64,000 bases of DNA from Anaerocolumna sp047777345 (lineage in GTDB: Bacteria > Bacillota > Clostridia > Lachnospirales > Lachnospiraceae): contig JBKEEJ010000014.1 of NCBI GenBank assembly GCA_047777345.1, positions 1 through 64,000 of the forward strand, in the 5' to 3' direction. The notes under the pieces were generated by a model. The model searched no databases, had not been told where the DNA came from, and was given only the letters and a program-made list of their open reading frames with translations. The first letter of the stretch is position 1, and each line of letters starts with the position of its first letter. A program made the position numbers and the translations under genes. Of the stretch, positions 53,870 to 62,988 are shown in pieces.

Positions 53870-53940
53870 GGGATGTTGTATAATGAATTTATAAGAATTA
53901 TGATAAGTCATAATTCCAATATATCCATTCACAACATCCC
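53870..53940 (-). terminator. Long two-part hairpin after the BofC-like gene
   Basis: GGGATGTTGT (53870-53879) and ACAACATCCC (53931-53940) form the outer stem. GAATTATGA-TAAG-TCATAATTC (53895-53916) forms a perfect inner hairpin. On the minus strand ATTTTTAAA follows. It begins seven bases after the stop codon, which favours a terminator. Confidence 0.55.
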
Positions 53941-53946
53941 TTGTAC

Positions 53947-54690
53947 TTAACTTGAATAATTTTCAAGTATGGCATATAACTCGTCCAAATCTTTTACAAA
54001 TATGCCTTCTTTTAGTTTTTGCCGTTCATAATCGGACAGATTTTCTACCGAAATTCCGGTATAATCAAATACGGTTTTCTGGTCGCCATAATAAGCAACG
54101 ATATAACCGTTTTGTTCCTTTAAAAAATATTTATATTGTATTTTATCCGAATCATATGTTTTCCTTAGAACAATATTGTCTTTTGAAAAACTTATCAGTT
54201 CAAAAGATATGAGTCCTTTCTGAAATTCATTTAAGGGCAGGTCCTGCATATAATCCTTTAAGTACTGGATTACTTCGTTGCGGGTTAAGCCGATAAGATA
54301 ACTTGGGGTAGGCAGTTTTTCTTCTGTCATAACGTCATTTTGTTTATTATATATTTGCAAAACATATTCCGTAGTTGGAAGTATTTTATCTTCCACCATA
54401 TCAACGGGTATGCCGGGATCTGTAACAGAATCTGTAGTTTCATTATCCTTCGTTACACTTGACAAGGAATCCTTCGCATTGTCCAATTCTTTCGTATTGT
54501 CATTTTGTCCGTCCAGCTGCAGATATCCGTTATTTCTTAATGATAAGATTAATTCATTATTCCGTTCCACCGCGCTTTCATTAAAATCTCTTAATGCGTT
54601 TTTATAACTTAAATAGTAACAGGCAGAAAACATGACGGATAAAGAAAAAAAACTAATGAAATACATTAAAGCCTTCCTGAGTTTCACCAT
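53947..54690 (-). CDS. Membrane-anchored protein with BofC-like C-terminal domain
   Basis: 247 residues. An N-terminal transmembrane anchor (about 6-26) is followed by a serine/threonine/aspartate-rich linker (about 55-95). The C-terminal part (about 105-247) with YKYFLKEQNGYIVAYYGDQKTVFDYTGIS resembles the BofC C-terminal domain; BofC in Bacillus restrains the SpoIVB protease in the sigma-K checkpoint. The match is by recollection and moderate. The ATG at 54688-54690 is spaced five bases from AAGGAG. A terminator follows at once. Confidence 0.6.
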   Translation of the reverse strand: MVKLRKALMYFISFFSLSVMFSACYYLSYKNALRDFNESAVERNNELILSLRNNGYLQLDGQNDNTKELDNAKDSLSSVTKDNETTDSVTDPGIPVDMVEDKILPTTEYVLQIYNKQNDVMTEEKLPTPSYLIGLTRNEVIQYLKDYMQDLPLNEFQKGLISFELISFSKDNIVLRKTYDSDKIQYKYFLKEQNGYIVAYYGDQKTVFDYTGISVENLSDYERQKLKEGIFVKDLDELYAILENYSS

Positions 54691-54775
54691 AATCACTCCT
54701 TTGGCTTTAATTATTCACTAGTTTTTCCCATTTTATTCATTTTTGCCTGATTAAGAATAAGGTTTCTTTATTCAT

Positions 54776-56401
54776 TTATAATAAATGGGCCTTTTCCGCA
54801 ATACGAGCCAAGGTTCTGCCCATGGGCATATCCACTAACTCATCCTGGGTGACACCTTTAAAAAGTAATAACAAACAGCCGTAAGCAATGGCCGCTATAA
54901 CAACAGCCGCCAGGGTACATATGGAATTTATGCGGATAAGATGATACAGGCCGTTATATATTAAATAAGCAATGACGCCCATTATGGCTGAGCAGGCGGC
55001 AGGAATCAGAAATGTTTTTTTCACTTCCTGCCTGTAATTTAATTCTCTTCCTACCGAAATCCAGTTTAAAATACAAACCACCAAAGTAAAGGTTATATTA
55101 CCGATAACTAAGCCATAAGTACTTAAATTAAAAAACTTCAGTAAAACAAATAAAAGTACAATATGTATAGCCAATGAAATGGCAGAGTGAATTACCGGAG
55201 TCCTCATTCTGTTAATTCCCTGCAGAATGCCATTGGTAATGGTAGACAGTGCGGTTGTGACAATGGCAATGGCACCAAGGCGGATAAGATTGGCCGGCAG
55301 TTCCCTGCTATCATGAAACAAGAGCTGTAAAATGGGAGATGCCAAAACAGCCATACCAAAAGCGGCCGGTATGGCAATAATCATATTAAATTTCACCGCC
55401 ATATGTACCTTATTTTTCACTTCATAATTGGAACCTTCGGTTTTGGAAGCCACTATGCTTGGTATAATTGCAACGCTCATGGCGGAAGCAATAGATACCG
55501 GTACATTAATCAGTAAATTGTATTTATTGGAATAGATTCCCCATAATTCGCTTCTGGTTTCTTCATCGAAGCCTTTTCCCGCCAGAATATGTCCGAACTG
55601 GGCTGAATCAAGGACACTGCTTATCTGGTAAACGGTCTGGCTTAATATAACTGGAATAATAGTAGCCAATAATAACTTAAATAACTCTGAATAAGATTCC
55701 GTATCTGGTGTGGTATCTTTTCTTAATTGCCTGTCTATAATTGGTTTGTACAGGGCAAAAATAAAAGCTAAAAATATAAGGGAGGTACAGGCACCTACAA
55801 AAGTACCAAGAGTTCCTCCTGCCGCCCCGAAAGCCGAAATATTCTGGGAAGCGCTATGCTGCATCATTAAGTAATAAGCCGCCGCAATACTGACTATGGC
55901 ATTGACAATCTGCTCAATAATCTGGGAAATGGAAGTAGGAAGCATAGTATTCTTTCCCTGATAATAACCTCTTAATACTCCCATTACGGCAAAAACAAAA
56001 ACCGTAGGAGCCAATACCCTAAGCGGTATGGCACTTTGAGGCAAATTAAATATCGATGTGGCAAAAAAATCAGCCCCCAAAAAAAGACACAAAGAGGCAA
56101 TAGTACCTGAAACAATGGCAAAACACATGGCACACAAAAAAATACGGTAAGAATTACGATATTCTTTTGTGGCTATTCTGGCTGCAACCAGTTTGGATAC
56201 AGCCAGCGGCAAGCTATAGGAGGATAAAATTAAAGCAATATTATAGATTGCATATGCATTGGAATAGTAGCCCATTCCTTCATCGCCAATAATATTGGTT
56301 AAGGGAATGCGGTATACAAGTCCAATTAGTCTTACAATTATAGAAGCCGCTGCCAAAATGCTTCCTTGAACCAAAAAGTTACTTTTTCTACCTGTACCCA
56401 T
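54776..56401 (-). CDS. SpoVB-like polysaccharide flippase (MOP superfamily)
   Basis: 541 residues with about fourteen transmembrane segments. The N-terminal FLVQGSILAAASIIVRLIGLVYRIPLTNIIGDEGMGYY is typical of the SpoVB/YtgP group. These proteins move lipid-linked cell-wall precursors across the membrane; SpoVB does so in cortex formation. Sporulation context supports this, but a vegetative MurJ-like role is possible. The gap to the BofC-like gene downstream is 85 bases. Confidence 0.87.
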   Translation of the reverse strand: MGTGRKSNFLVQGSILAAASIIVRLIGLVYRIPLTNIIGDEGMGYYSNAYAIYNIALILSSYSLPLAVSKLVAARIATKEYRNSYRIFLCAMCFAIVSGTIASLCLFLGADFFATSIFNLPQSAIPLRVLAPTVFVFAVMGVLRGYYQGKNTMLPTSISQIIEQIVNAIVSIAAAYYLMMQHSASQNISAFGAAGGTLGTFVGACTSLIFLAFIFALYKPIIDRQLRKDTTPDTESYSELFKLLLATIIPVILSQTVYQISSVLDSAQFGHILAGKGFDEETRSELWGIYSNKYNLLINVPVSIASAMSVAIIPSIVASKTEGSNYEVKNKVHMAVKFNMIIAIPAAFGMAVLASPILQLLFHDSRELPANLIRLGAIAIVTTALSTITNGILQGINRMRTPVIHSAISLAIHIVLLFVLLKFFNLSTYGLVIGNITFTLVVCILNWISVGRELNYRQEVKKTFLIPAACSAIMGVIAYLIYNGLYHLIRINSICTLAAVVIAAIAYGCLLLLFKGVTQDELVDMPMGRTLARIAEKAHLL

Positions 56402-56613
56402 AAAATCCTCCTAGACAAACATACATAGCCTTTACAGGTATATATGCTGATAAATCTTTCGTAATAAAATTTTCTGTCATAATTTTACTGATTTCTGGAT
56501 CCATTTTTCATACAAAAATTCCTAAATATCAGTTAGATGTTTCAAATAATTGTTAAAAAAATGTCTAATTTTTCACTGTTTTACCGATAAAAATCATTAG
56601 TAAAAATCCTATG

Positions 56614-57708
56614 TTATTCTTTGTCCGAAAGCACAACATCCTGCACACGGTTATCCGGGAAAAGTGCTATAAAGGTTTTGCCCGGATTTATGGTCAGTTC
56701 GTTGCCTTTCCCGTCGTAATAGCGCATTTTTCTGGTACTTTCATTCTTAGTCCAGGTAATATCCACTTTTTCTCCGTTTGTAATATAATAACCGGTACCG
56801 CTGGCATTTTCAATATCCATGGTCTGGTATCCGTTTTTATCAATATTCCATTCTTTTACGAACTGAATAATTATATTTTTAAAGGTCAGCTGTTTTCCCG
56901 TATTATAATCAATATGTTCCGTTCCGAACTGATACCGGCCATATAATTTTTTCTGGCTGTCATAAACAAAGTACGGACTGGCATAATTTGAAAATTTCAA
57001 AGTTATCTTACTTACTTTCTCCCCGGACCCCAAATCCGTATCTTTATCATAAAAACGGAAATGTCCCTCATAACCTTCTTTATATTCGGTCCGATATCCT
57101 TTTATCTCCGTTCCCTTTAAAATGCCCTCTTTGGAAGTAAAGGCATTATGAGGGGCTTTAATGGATTTATCCCGGTAAAAAACCGTATTGCCTATGCCGG
57201 TTAACCCGCTTAGATTGTCAATTCCCAAGGCACTGATTTTTTTGGTGGCATATGTTGTTTCCCCATAATGGACAAAGATAGCGTCATACTCATCCGCCAC
57301 ACTGACAAAATAATGTCTGGCACTTCGAACTGATCCTATTCTGGAATCATTGAGTTCTTCAAATATTCCCATTAATCTGGTAATTCCGCCTTCTGCCAAT
57401 GCCTCATAAAGAATGGAAGCTTCCGAAGTCCCGCTTTGGGGAGAGGCTAATTTTAAATTATTAAGCATAATGGCATAAGGCCTTTTTTTACTTACTTCTT
57501 CCGGAACCCATAGCCCGGTAAGCTTTGATTTTGCTTCCCCCTCATGATTTTCCGGTTCAGCCGTAGGTGTCAGGGTAGGTGTATTAGTTGCCGTTGGTGT
57601 TGGAGTTACTGTCGGGGTAACAGTGATTTGGGTCTCTGTCTTTTTTTTGCAACCAACCATTGAAAAGGTAATTAATAAAATAAGAATAAAAATACTAAAT
57701 CTTTTCAT
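56614..57708 (-). CDS. DUF3048 lipoprotein (YerB-like)
   Basis: 364 residues with a lipoprotein signal (about 1-20; lipobox SMVGC, Cys20). A threonine/proline-rich linker (about 30-55) precedes the DUF3048 domains: RPYAIMLNNLKLASPQSGTSEASILYEALAEGGITRLMGIFE and IGSVRSARHYFVSVADEYDAIFVHYG. YerB-family proteins are surface-exposed in Firmicutes and of unknown function. The gene starts 24 bases after ybeY's stop codon and so could be in that transcript. Downstream of it (56402-56613) I see nothing notable. Confidence 0.9.
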   Translation of the reverse strand: MKRFSIFILILLITFSMVGCKKKTETQITVTPTVTPTPTATNTPTLTPTAEPENHEGEAKSKLTGLWVPEEVSKKRPYAIMLNNLKLASPQSGTSEASILYEALAEGGITRLMGIFEELNDSRIGSVRSARHYFVSVADEYDAIFVHYGETTYATKKISALGIDNLSGLTGIGNTVFYRDKSIKAPHNAFTSKEGILKGTEIKGYRTEYKEGYEGHFRFYDKDTDLGSGEKVSKITLKFSNYASPYFVYDSQKKLYGRYQFGTEHIDYNTGKQLTFKNIIIQFVKEWNIDKNGYQTMDIENASGTGYYITNGEKVDITWTKNESTRKMRYYDGKGNELTINPGKTFIALFPDNRVQDVVLSDKE

Positions 57709-57732
57709 CCGTATTATCTCCCACTATTTTTT

Positions 57733-58230
57733 TTATCGAAAAATCCTTAGCTCGTCCAATACCTTTCTTTGCTTTTCTTCCATTATTAGCCTTTCATTCT
57801 CTTGCATATGGTCATATCCGAATAAATGCATCATACTGTGGGCTGTCAAAAATGCCAGTTCCCGTTCTGTAGTATGTCCGTATTCTTTTGCCTGTTCTAT
57901 GACTTTTTCAACGGATATAATAATATCCCCCAGTATCAGTTCCCCTGTTTCCGGATTGAAAGAATCATTTCCTTCCTCTTCCAGTTTATCAAAACTTCCG
58001 GGAGTTTCATATTCAATCATGGGAAATGACAAAACATCCGTCGGTGCGTCAATATTTCTGTATTCCCGGTTAATGGCCTGTATTTCCTTATTGTCTGTCA
58101 ATATAATATTTAATTCAACTTCATAAGGGCACTCCTCTAAATCCAGAGATTTTTCCACTACCTTTGTAATAATACTTCGATAATCCAAATCCAGTTTAAT
58201 TTCTGTTTCATATTCAATATTAAAAGTCAT
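57733..58230 (-). CDS. ybeY: Endoribonuclease YbeY (rRNA maturation factor)
   Basis: 165 residues. The zinc motif is H131-MMH135-xxxxx-H141 (HSMMHLFGYDH). It matures the 3' end of 16S rRNA and acts in ribosome quality control. Its start overlaps the HD-protein gene's end by four bases. The order yqfC-yqfD-phoH-HD protein-ybeY is as in Bacillus. Confidence 0.96.
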   Translation of the reverse strand: MTFNIEYETEIKLDLDYRSIITKVVEKSLDLEECPYEVELNIILTDNKEIQAINREYRNIDAPTDVLSFPMIEYETPGSFDKLEEEGNDSFNPETGELILGDIIISVEKVIEQAKEYGHTTERELAFLTAHSMMHLFGYDHMQENERLIMEEKQRKVLDELRIFR

Positions 58231-59558
58231 TTTTTATCCTTTCCTAACTGCAAATGCAGAAAAAATTCCTTCAGATTATGGTACTGCTTCAGTGTTAAGC
58301 CAGATTCATCCAGACTTCCTTTTGACAGGCGCATCTGGAATACATTTTCCACAATTTTCTTCATGGATACTGGGGTTACAGACTCTCCTCTGGCGGCAGA
58401 ATTTCTTTCCGCTTTTTCTAAGTATTCTTTTGTGGCAATAATACTGATAGTAATCATTACAACTGCCGCTTCCGGTGATTTTGGCCTGTCATATTTTATA
58501 TTATGCTGCCTGATAATATCCATTATAACTTTTGGCAAATGATATTCCTCTGCTAATTTAATTCCTTCCTCCACATAATCCTTATTGGATATTCTTCCTA
58601 TTTCGTGATAAAGGCCTCCGGCTTTTGCCACCAGCTCATTGGCACCTATGGCTTTTGCGGCCCTTTCACATAATTCGCTGATGTATAAAGAATGCTTGTA
58701 CACTTTTTCCGAATGCTGTTTTAACCTAACTAGCAGCGGAAAGTCCGAATCTAATATTTCTTTCAGCTTTAATTCATCTGCTGCGGAAAGAACATTGAAA
58801 TTTTTAGTATCAACCGGAAAATCACCTGTTTTGGCAGAATCCGCATCAAAAAAGCAAACATTGTATGCCGCCGATTTATTCCCAGCCTGCTCCTTTTCTG
58901 ATTTCTCTTTTCTTATCCTGTACACCGTGTAGATGAAAAAGGAAGATAAAAGGGTAACCAGGGTAGAAACCAGGGAATAAACCGCAGTTATATTAAGGGA
59001 TTTTGCCAGTATAAAATTGTTAGTGACAAACAATAATATAATCTGTATGGACAGTATTATTACCGCCGAATAAAAAAAAGTGGAATATTGCTTCATATAA
59101 CCGGACAGCAGGCATATTAACGTCCCCAGTATAAGAAGATATACTATAAACTCTAAGTCATATCCTCCCGCAAAGCTTGCAAAAACAACCAGGGCCAGGG
59201 TTACCATATAACCTAAGTACATATTAAAAAACATGGCAATTAATAAACCGCCCATCATCCAAATCGTAACTGCCGGTTTATGAAAAACAAACAAAATACC
59301 AATGAGGGAACCCAGATAAAGAGTCCCAAAAATTAAGGTAAAATGCCGTTGTTTATAGATTTTATCCTGCTGCATTACAAGATAAAACATAATCAAAGTC
59401 AATAAAACAACGGATAAGATACTAAACTTTAGCACCATAGATAAGGATGAACCATTCCTATGGCCAAAAATAAAAATAAATAATACGGAGAGAAATCCTA
59501 ATACTATACTTAAAAAAGATATGGGTTTTTCTCTCCTTAACATAACTAAATGTTCCAC
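58227..59558 (-). CDS. 7TM-HD protein related to PgpH, without the extracellular domain; HD changed to HE
   Basis: 443 residues. About seven transmembrane segments (near 12-31, 42-62, 76-93, 98-126, 135-152, 163-180 and 190-212) are followed by a cytoplasmic HD-type domain (about 265-430). The large N-terminal extracellular domain of PgpH is missing. Metal-binding H289 and H352 are present, but the central HD pair is H318-E319 (GGLYHEIGR). PgpH cleaves c-di-AMP; whether this shortened, substituted protein does is uncertain. It occupies the pgpH position between phoH and ybeY, and ybeY overlaps it by four bases. Confidence 0.82.
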   Translation of the reverse strand: MEHLVMLRREKPISFLSIVLGFLSVLFIFIFGHRNGSSLSMVLKFSILSVVLLTLIMFYLVMQQDKIYKQRHFTLIFGTLYLGSLIGILFVFHKPAVTIWMMGGLLIAMFFNMYLGYMVTLALVVFASFAGGYDLEFIVYLLILGTLICLLSGYMKQYSTFFYSAVIILSIQIILLFVTNNFILAKSLNITAVYSLVSTLVTLLSSFFIYTVYRIRKEKSEKEQAGNKSAAYNVCFFDADSAKTGDFPVDTKNFNVLSAADELKLKEILDSDFPLLVRLKQHSEKVYKHSLYISELCERAAKAIGANELVAKAGGLYHEIGRISNKDYVEEGIKLAEEYHLPKVIMDIIRQHNIKYDRPKSPEAAVVMITISIIATKEYLEKAERNSAARGESVTPVSMKKIVENVFQMRLSKGSLDESGLTLKQYHNLKEFFLHLQLGKDKK

Positions 59559-59657
59559 AAAACCCCCTCTGTCTGTATCAGTATAAATTACAGAATAAAT
59601 TTGTGCAACTACAGACCTATCATCCGTATTTTTATTTTAATTTTTATCTTTTCGTTC

Positions 59658-60725
59658 CTATCTTTTTTTCTTTCCCGATCGTTCTTTTTCATAACGATGG
59701 ACATTGGATTCTTTTAATTTTTTTCTCTGTAAACGGGACAAATCCTTATTTTTTACTTCCGTTTTACTAAGCTTGCTTTCATAGGCGTCATAAGCCATTA
59801 CAATTTTCTGAACCAAGGGGTGTCTTACAACGTCCTGCCCTGTCAGATAGGAAAATCCGATATCTTCAATTTTATTTAATACTTTTAAGGCGATTTCCAA
59901 ACCGGACTGGGTGCCGGAAGGCAAATCTTTCTGGGATAAATCTCCGGTTATAATTACCTTGGACCCAAAGCCGATACGGGTTAAAAACATTTTCATTTGG
60001 GCAGGGGTGGTATTTTGGGCTTCATCTAAAATAATAAAGGCATTGTCTAAGGTTCTGCCCCTCATATAAGCTAAAGGCGCCACTTCAATCAGGCCTTTTT
60101 CCGCATTCTTTAAATAGCTTTCCGCTCCCATTATCTGATAGAGGGCATCATAAAGAGGCCTTAAATAAGGATCTACCTTGCTTTGAAGATCTCCTGGTAA
60201 AAAACCAAGCTTTTCACCGGCTTCAATGGCCGGCCTGGTTAATATGATTTTGCTGACTTCGTCATTCTTAAAGGCAGTAATGGCCATTGCCATAGCCAAA
60301 TAAGTCTTGCCTGTGCCGGCAGGGCCTATACCAAATGTTATCATCTTTTTACGGATTAAATCAACATATGATTTTTGTCCCAGTGTTTTGGGCTTAATGG
60401 GTTTACCGGAAATGGTATGGCAGATAAGATCCTGATCGATTTCCACAATGGCAGACTCTTTATTCTCAAAACATAGGGATAAAGCATAGTTTACATTTTG
60501 CTCCGTTATGGTATTACCTCTTTTGGATAATTCTATTAACTGATTAAATACGCTTTTTGCCTTGGTAACATTATCATTTTCTCCTATAAGCTTAATTTCG
60601 CCGTTTCTTGCTATAACTGTAACATTTAATGTCTTTTCAATTACCTTAACATGGGCATCAAACTGTCCGAATATGTTTTTCTCGTGCTCAGCCGGTAAGT
60701 CAATTATCATTTCCATCAGACTCAT
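59658..60725 (-). CDS. phoH: PhoH-like ATPase
   Basis: 355 residues. The N-terminal KH-like part (about 1-110) is followed by the ATPase with Walker A GPAGTGKTYLAMA, Walker B AFIILDEAQNTT and ITGDLSQKDLP. The C-terminal tail is basic. It is a predicted RNA-linked P-loop NTPase; the exact role is unclear. It overlaps yqfD by 26 bases and lies in the yqfC-ybeY cluster. Confidence 0.95.
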   Translation of the reverse strand: MSLMEMIIDLPAEHEKNIFGQFDAHVKVIEKTLNVTVIARNGEIKLIGENDNVTKAKSVFNQLIELSKRGNTITEQNVNYALSLCFENKESAIVEIDQDLICHTISGKPIKPKTLGQKSYVDLIRKKMITFGIGPAGTGKTYLAMAMAITAFKNDEVSKIILTRPAIEAGEKLGFLPGDLQSKVDPYLRPLYDALYQIMGAESYLKNAEKGLIEVAPLAYMRGRTLDNAFIILDEAQNTTPAQMKMFLTRIGFGSKVIITGDLSQKDLPSGTQSGLEIALKVLNKIEDIGFSYLTGQDVVRHPLVQKIVMAYDAYESKLSKTEVKNKDLSRLQRKKLKESNVHRYEKERSGKKKR

Positions 60726-61941
60726 CTGTATTTATAATCCTCCACTCACTATCGTCAACAGCCATATAATCTTTTACGGATTCCTCCACAATAATTTTAC
60801 CGCTTGCTATGCAGGAATTCTTTTCTATGGCAATTTTAACATTATTTTCTATAATTAAAACATTATTTTCAACCAGGCGATCTATAAATCGTTTTAATCT
60901 TTCATTTGCCAATGCTTTTATTTCCTCATTGGTATATTTCTTTTTTATTTCCTTATATTCCGGATATTTTATTACGGAAAAGCTTACAGGAAGATAAAAA
61001 CTGTCACTTAGATGTAACATAGATTCATCCACAATTATATCATACTTTGCATAAGGAATTCTAGGTTTATATAAATTTATTTTTTTTAACAGAAAAGAAA
61101 TGCTGTAACCTGTTTTGCTTTTCCCCGTATACTGCTTTTCGATGTAGTCAAAAGGTATCTTATCCTGATAATTATAATAAGTTTTGCCCGTAATATCCGC
61201 ATCGGCAATTACCGCTTTTCGTCCCACCAAAGTATTGTTGTCTCCAATAATGTCCACAATCCCGGAAACCAAAATATCTCCCTTTTTTACCACACTTCCC
61301 ACTTCAACCATAGGGGTTCCGGTTCTGGTTACCATATGGGTTATAATGCAGTCCTTGGATGCTATGATATGGGAATTTTGGGTGGCAGTTACCGCCGGTG
61401 CCGGCATATTGGTTTCGGTAATTTTGATAATTAGCCTTGTACCTTTTATTTCGGCGGATACCCATCCGATATCATTATAGGTAGCCCGTATGAGCTCTTC
61501 TATTTCCTGACAGTCAATATATTTTTTCTGAACACCTACATGAATTTGCTTGGAATTTAGAAACTTTAGCATTGCTTCAGGTGTATAGGAATGTCCCCCT
61601 AATATAGTAATATCCCATATAAACATGGAAAGTATGTAAAGAATTGCGCAAAACAAAAGAATACCGGCTAAATAAACTTTTCTTTTTCTGTATTTATATA
61701 TCAGAAAAGGAAGTCCGTATCTTTTCCGTATAACGGGAATGGTTCCGGTTTTTTTGGCAACTGGTTTTAGTTTGCGATAATCCTTTAGCATAATCCGGAA
61801 TTCATATTCCCCGTCCACATGTTTAAGGTCCCAAAGATATATATACCTGTTACTGCAAAGATTAATAAAACGCTCCGGAGATTGACCCTTCATCCTTATC
61901 AGTAAAAAACCCCGCAACCAGCGTACAATTTTTATCAGCAT
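60700..61941 (-). CDS. yqfD: Sporulation protein YqfD
   Basis: 413 residues. The N-terminal soluble region is followed by a transmembrane segment (about 85-110). A long extracytoplasmic part with IDCQEIEELIRATYNDIGWVSAEIKGTRLIIKITETN is the family signature. YqfD is needed for efficient sporulation in Bacillus and is made in the mother cell. I chose the ATG at 61939-61941, seven bases after GGAGG; an ATG fourteen codons earlier has no RBS. It lies 38 bases after yqfC and overlaps phoH. Confidence 0.9.
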   Translation of the reverse strand: MLIKIVRWLRGFLLIRMKGQSPERFINLCSNRYIYLWDLKHVDGEYEFRIMLKDYRKLKPVAKKTGTIPVIRKRYGLPFLIYKYRKRKVYLAGILLFCAILYILSMFIWDITILGGHSYTPEAMLKFLNSKQIHVGVQKKYIDCQEIEELIRATYNDIGWVSAEIKGTRLIIKITETNMPAPAVTATQNSHIIASKDCIITHMVTRTGTPMVEVGSVVKKGDILVSGIVDIIGDNNTLVGRKAVIADADITGKTYYNYQDKIPFDYIEKQYTGKSKTGYSISFLLKKINLYKPRIPYAKYDIIVDESMLHLSDSFYLPVSFSVIKYPEYKEIKKKYTNEEIKALANERLKRFIDRLVENNVLIIENNVKIAIEKNSCIASGKIIVEESVKDYMAVDDSEWRIINTDESDGNDN

Positions 61942-61979
61942 GCCAGAGCCTCCAGTTTCGAATATTTCATTCCTTATTA

Positions 61980-62354
61980 TCACTTATTATTCACATAACT
62001 TATATTATGTATCATACCGGTAATTTTCATTTCTTCGTTGGTAAAATAAGAAATAGTTAAATTTCTGCCTTCAATATGAATACTGCCGTTTTTGGTTAAT
62101 ACCTTTATTAATCCGCTGTTATATTCCAATATTCCCTTATAATTTTCTATGCATACCTCACTTCTTCCAATGGCCGTAACTATGGGAGAGCCGGCTAACA
62201 TATCGGAAGGAAGTTTAAGCTGGCTGGATAACATCTCTAAGTAACTGGCCCGTTCCGAATCCTCTTTTTTTTTCTTTTTATTAAAATAATCATACAATTC
62301 TTTATTGGATTTCTGCTTGAACTTTTTGTGACTGGATTTAATCTTTTTTTTCAT
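61980..62354 (-). CDS. yqfC: Sporulation protein YqfC
   Basis: 124 residues. The C-terminal part (about 48-124) with LPSDMLAGSPIVTAIGRSEVCIENYKGILEYN is the YqfC/YabP domain. The first 40 residues are a lysine-rich helix, longer than in Bacillus (about 93 residues in all). YqfC and YqfD act together in sporulation. It is first in the cluster that runs to ybeY. Confidence 0.88.
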   Translation of the reverse strand: MKKKIKSSHKKFKQKSNKELYDYFNKKKKKEDSERASYLEMLSSQLKLPSDMLAGSPIVTAIGRSEVCIENYKGILEYNSGLIKVLTKNGSIHIEGRNLTISYFTNEEMKITGMIHNISYVNNK

Positions 62355-62510
62355 CCATATCGCCCCATACTATAATAAGTACTATTATAGAATATATGGA
62401 AAGGAATCCTGTCCTATGCACAAACCCGTTTGAAAAACAGATTACTTTCCCTGTGGGGTTCGGCACTCTTCCTATTCTTAAGGCATTTGTAAAAAGGCTC
62501 TGCGCACAAT

Positions 62511-62540
62511 AAAAAACCCCTGAACCAATGGGCTCAAGGG
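62511..62540 (-). terminator. Rho-independent terminator after rpsU
   Basis: CCCCTGA (62517-62523) pairs with TCAAGGG (62534-62540), with one G-U pair. On the minus strand the stem is followed by TTTTTTATT (62508-62516). It separates rpsU from yqfC. Confidence 0.75.
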
Positions 62541-62591
62541 CTTACCTTTGTAGAAATCATCCACTATTTAAATTTACGCTTACGAGCTGCT

Positions 62592-62747
62592 TCAGACTTC
62601 AGACTTTTTCTTACGTCTTACACTCGGCTTTTCATAATGCTCTCTCTTACGGATTTCTTGCTGAATACCTGCCTTTGCACAGTTTCTCTTGAAACGACGT
62701 AGAGCACTATCTAAAGTCTCATTATCTTTTACAATAACGTTTGACAT
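62592..62747 (-). CDS. rpsU: 30S ribosomal protein S21, C-terminus cut by a 7-bp duplication
   Basis: 51 residues are encoded, starting MSNVIVKDNETLDSALRRF. The gene has its own promoter and terminator. The usual clostridial S21 ends KKKSEAARKRK.K at about 58 residues. Here CTTCAGA is repeated in tandem (62590-62603), which shifts the frame after SE, adds one valine and stops at the TGA at 62592-62594. In the shifted frame the old tail E-A-A-R-K-R-K-F-K and its TAG (62564-62566) are still perfectly readable. S21 takes part in initiation with Shine-Dalgarno sequences. Either the strain carries a truncated S21 or the duplication is a sequencing error. Confidence 0.9.
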   Translation of the reverse strand: MSNVIVKDNETLDSALRRFKRNCAKAGIQQEIRKREHYEKPSVRRKKKSEV

Positions 62748-62825
62748 TGTCTCACACCTAACCTCCCTCCAGTTGTGTATTGTGCCTATACAACTGTTTG
62801 GGTATTTTTGAATAGCACTATTTAG

Positions 62826-62853
62826 ATTATAGCATAAATTTCTGTTTCGTCAA
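62826..62853 (-). promoter_or_regulatory. Sigma-A promoter of rpsU
   Basis: On the minus strand TTGACG (62848-62853), a 16-base spacer and TATAAT (62826-62831). It lies about 80 bases before the start codon, leaving a leader of some 70 nt. The leader has GGAGGGAGG and, nearer the start, AGGTG, which is the better-spaced RBS. Confidence 0.75.
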
Positions 62854-62988
62854 CCTTTTTTACACAGGAAAATAATTTTTTAATTCATACAAAATTGCAT
62901 CCTGTTAATTATATTTCTCCGGAAGAATGTACCCTCGGGAAAGGTAGATTTGTGACTGTGCCAGTACGCACTCAGCGCAAGGGTTTTA

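Noticed and set aside
53659..53946. Cobalamin or other riboswitch before hemA
   Set aside because: No B12-box-like or other conserved aptamer sequence is visible; only an extended -10 and a terminator-like hairpin are seen.
62592..62603. Programmed frameshift to restore the S21 tail
   Set aside because: A +1 shift would be needed at GTC-TGA, where re-pairing of the valine tRNA is poor and no prfB-like signal is seen. The A-rich stretch upstream would favour -1, which does not restore the tail.
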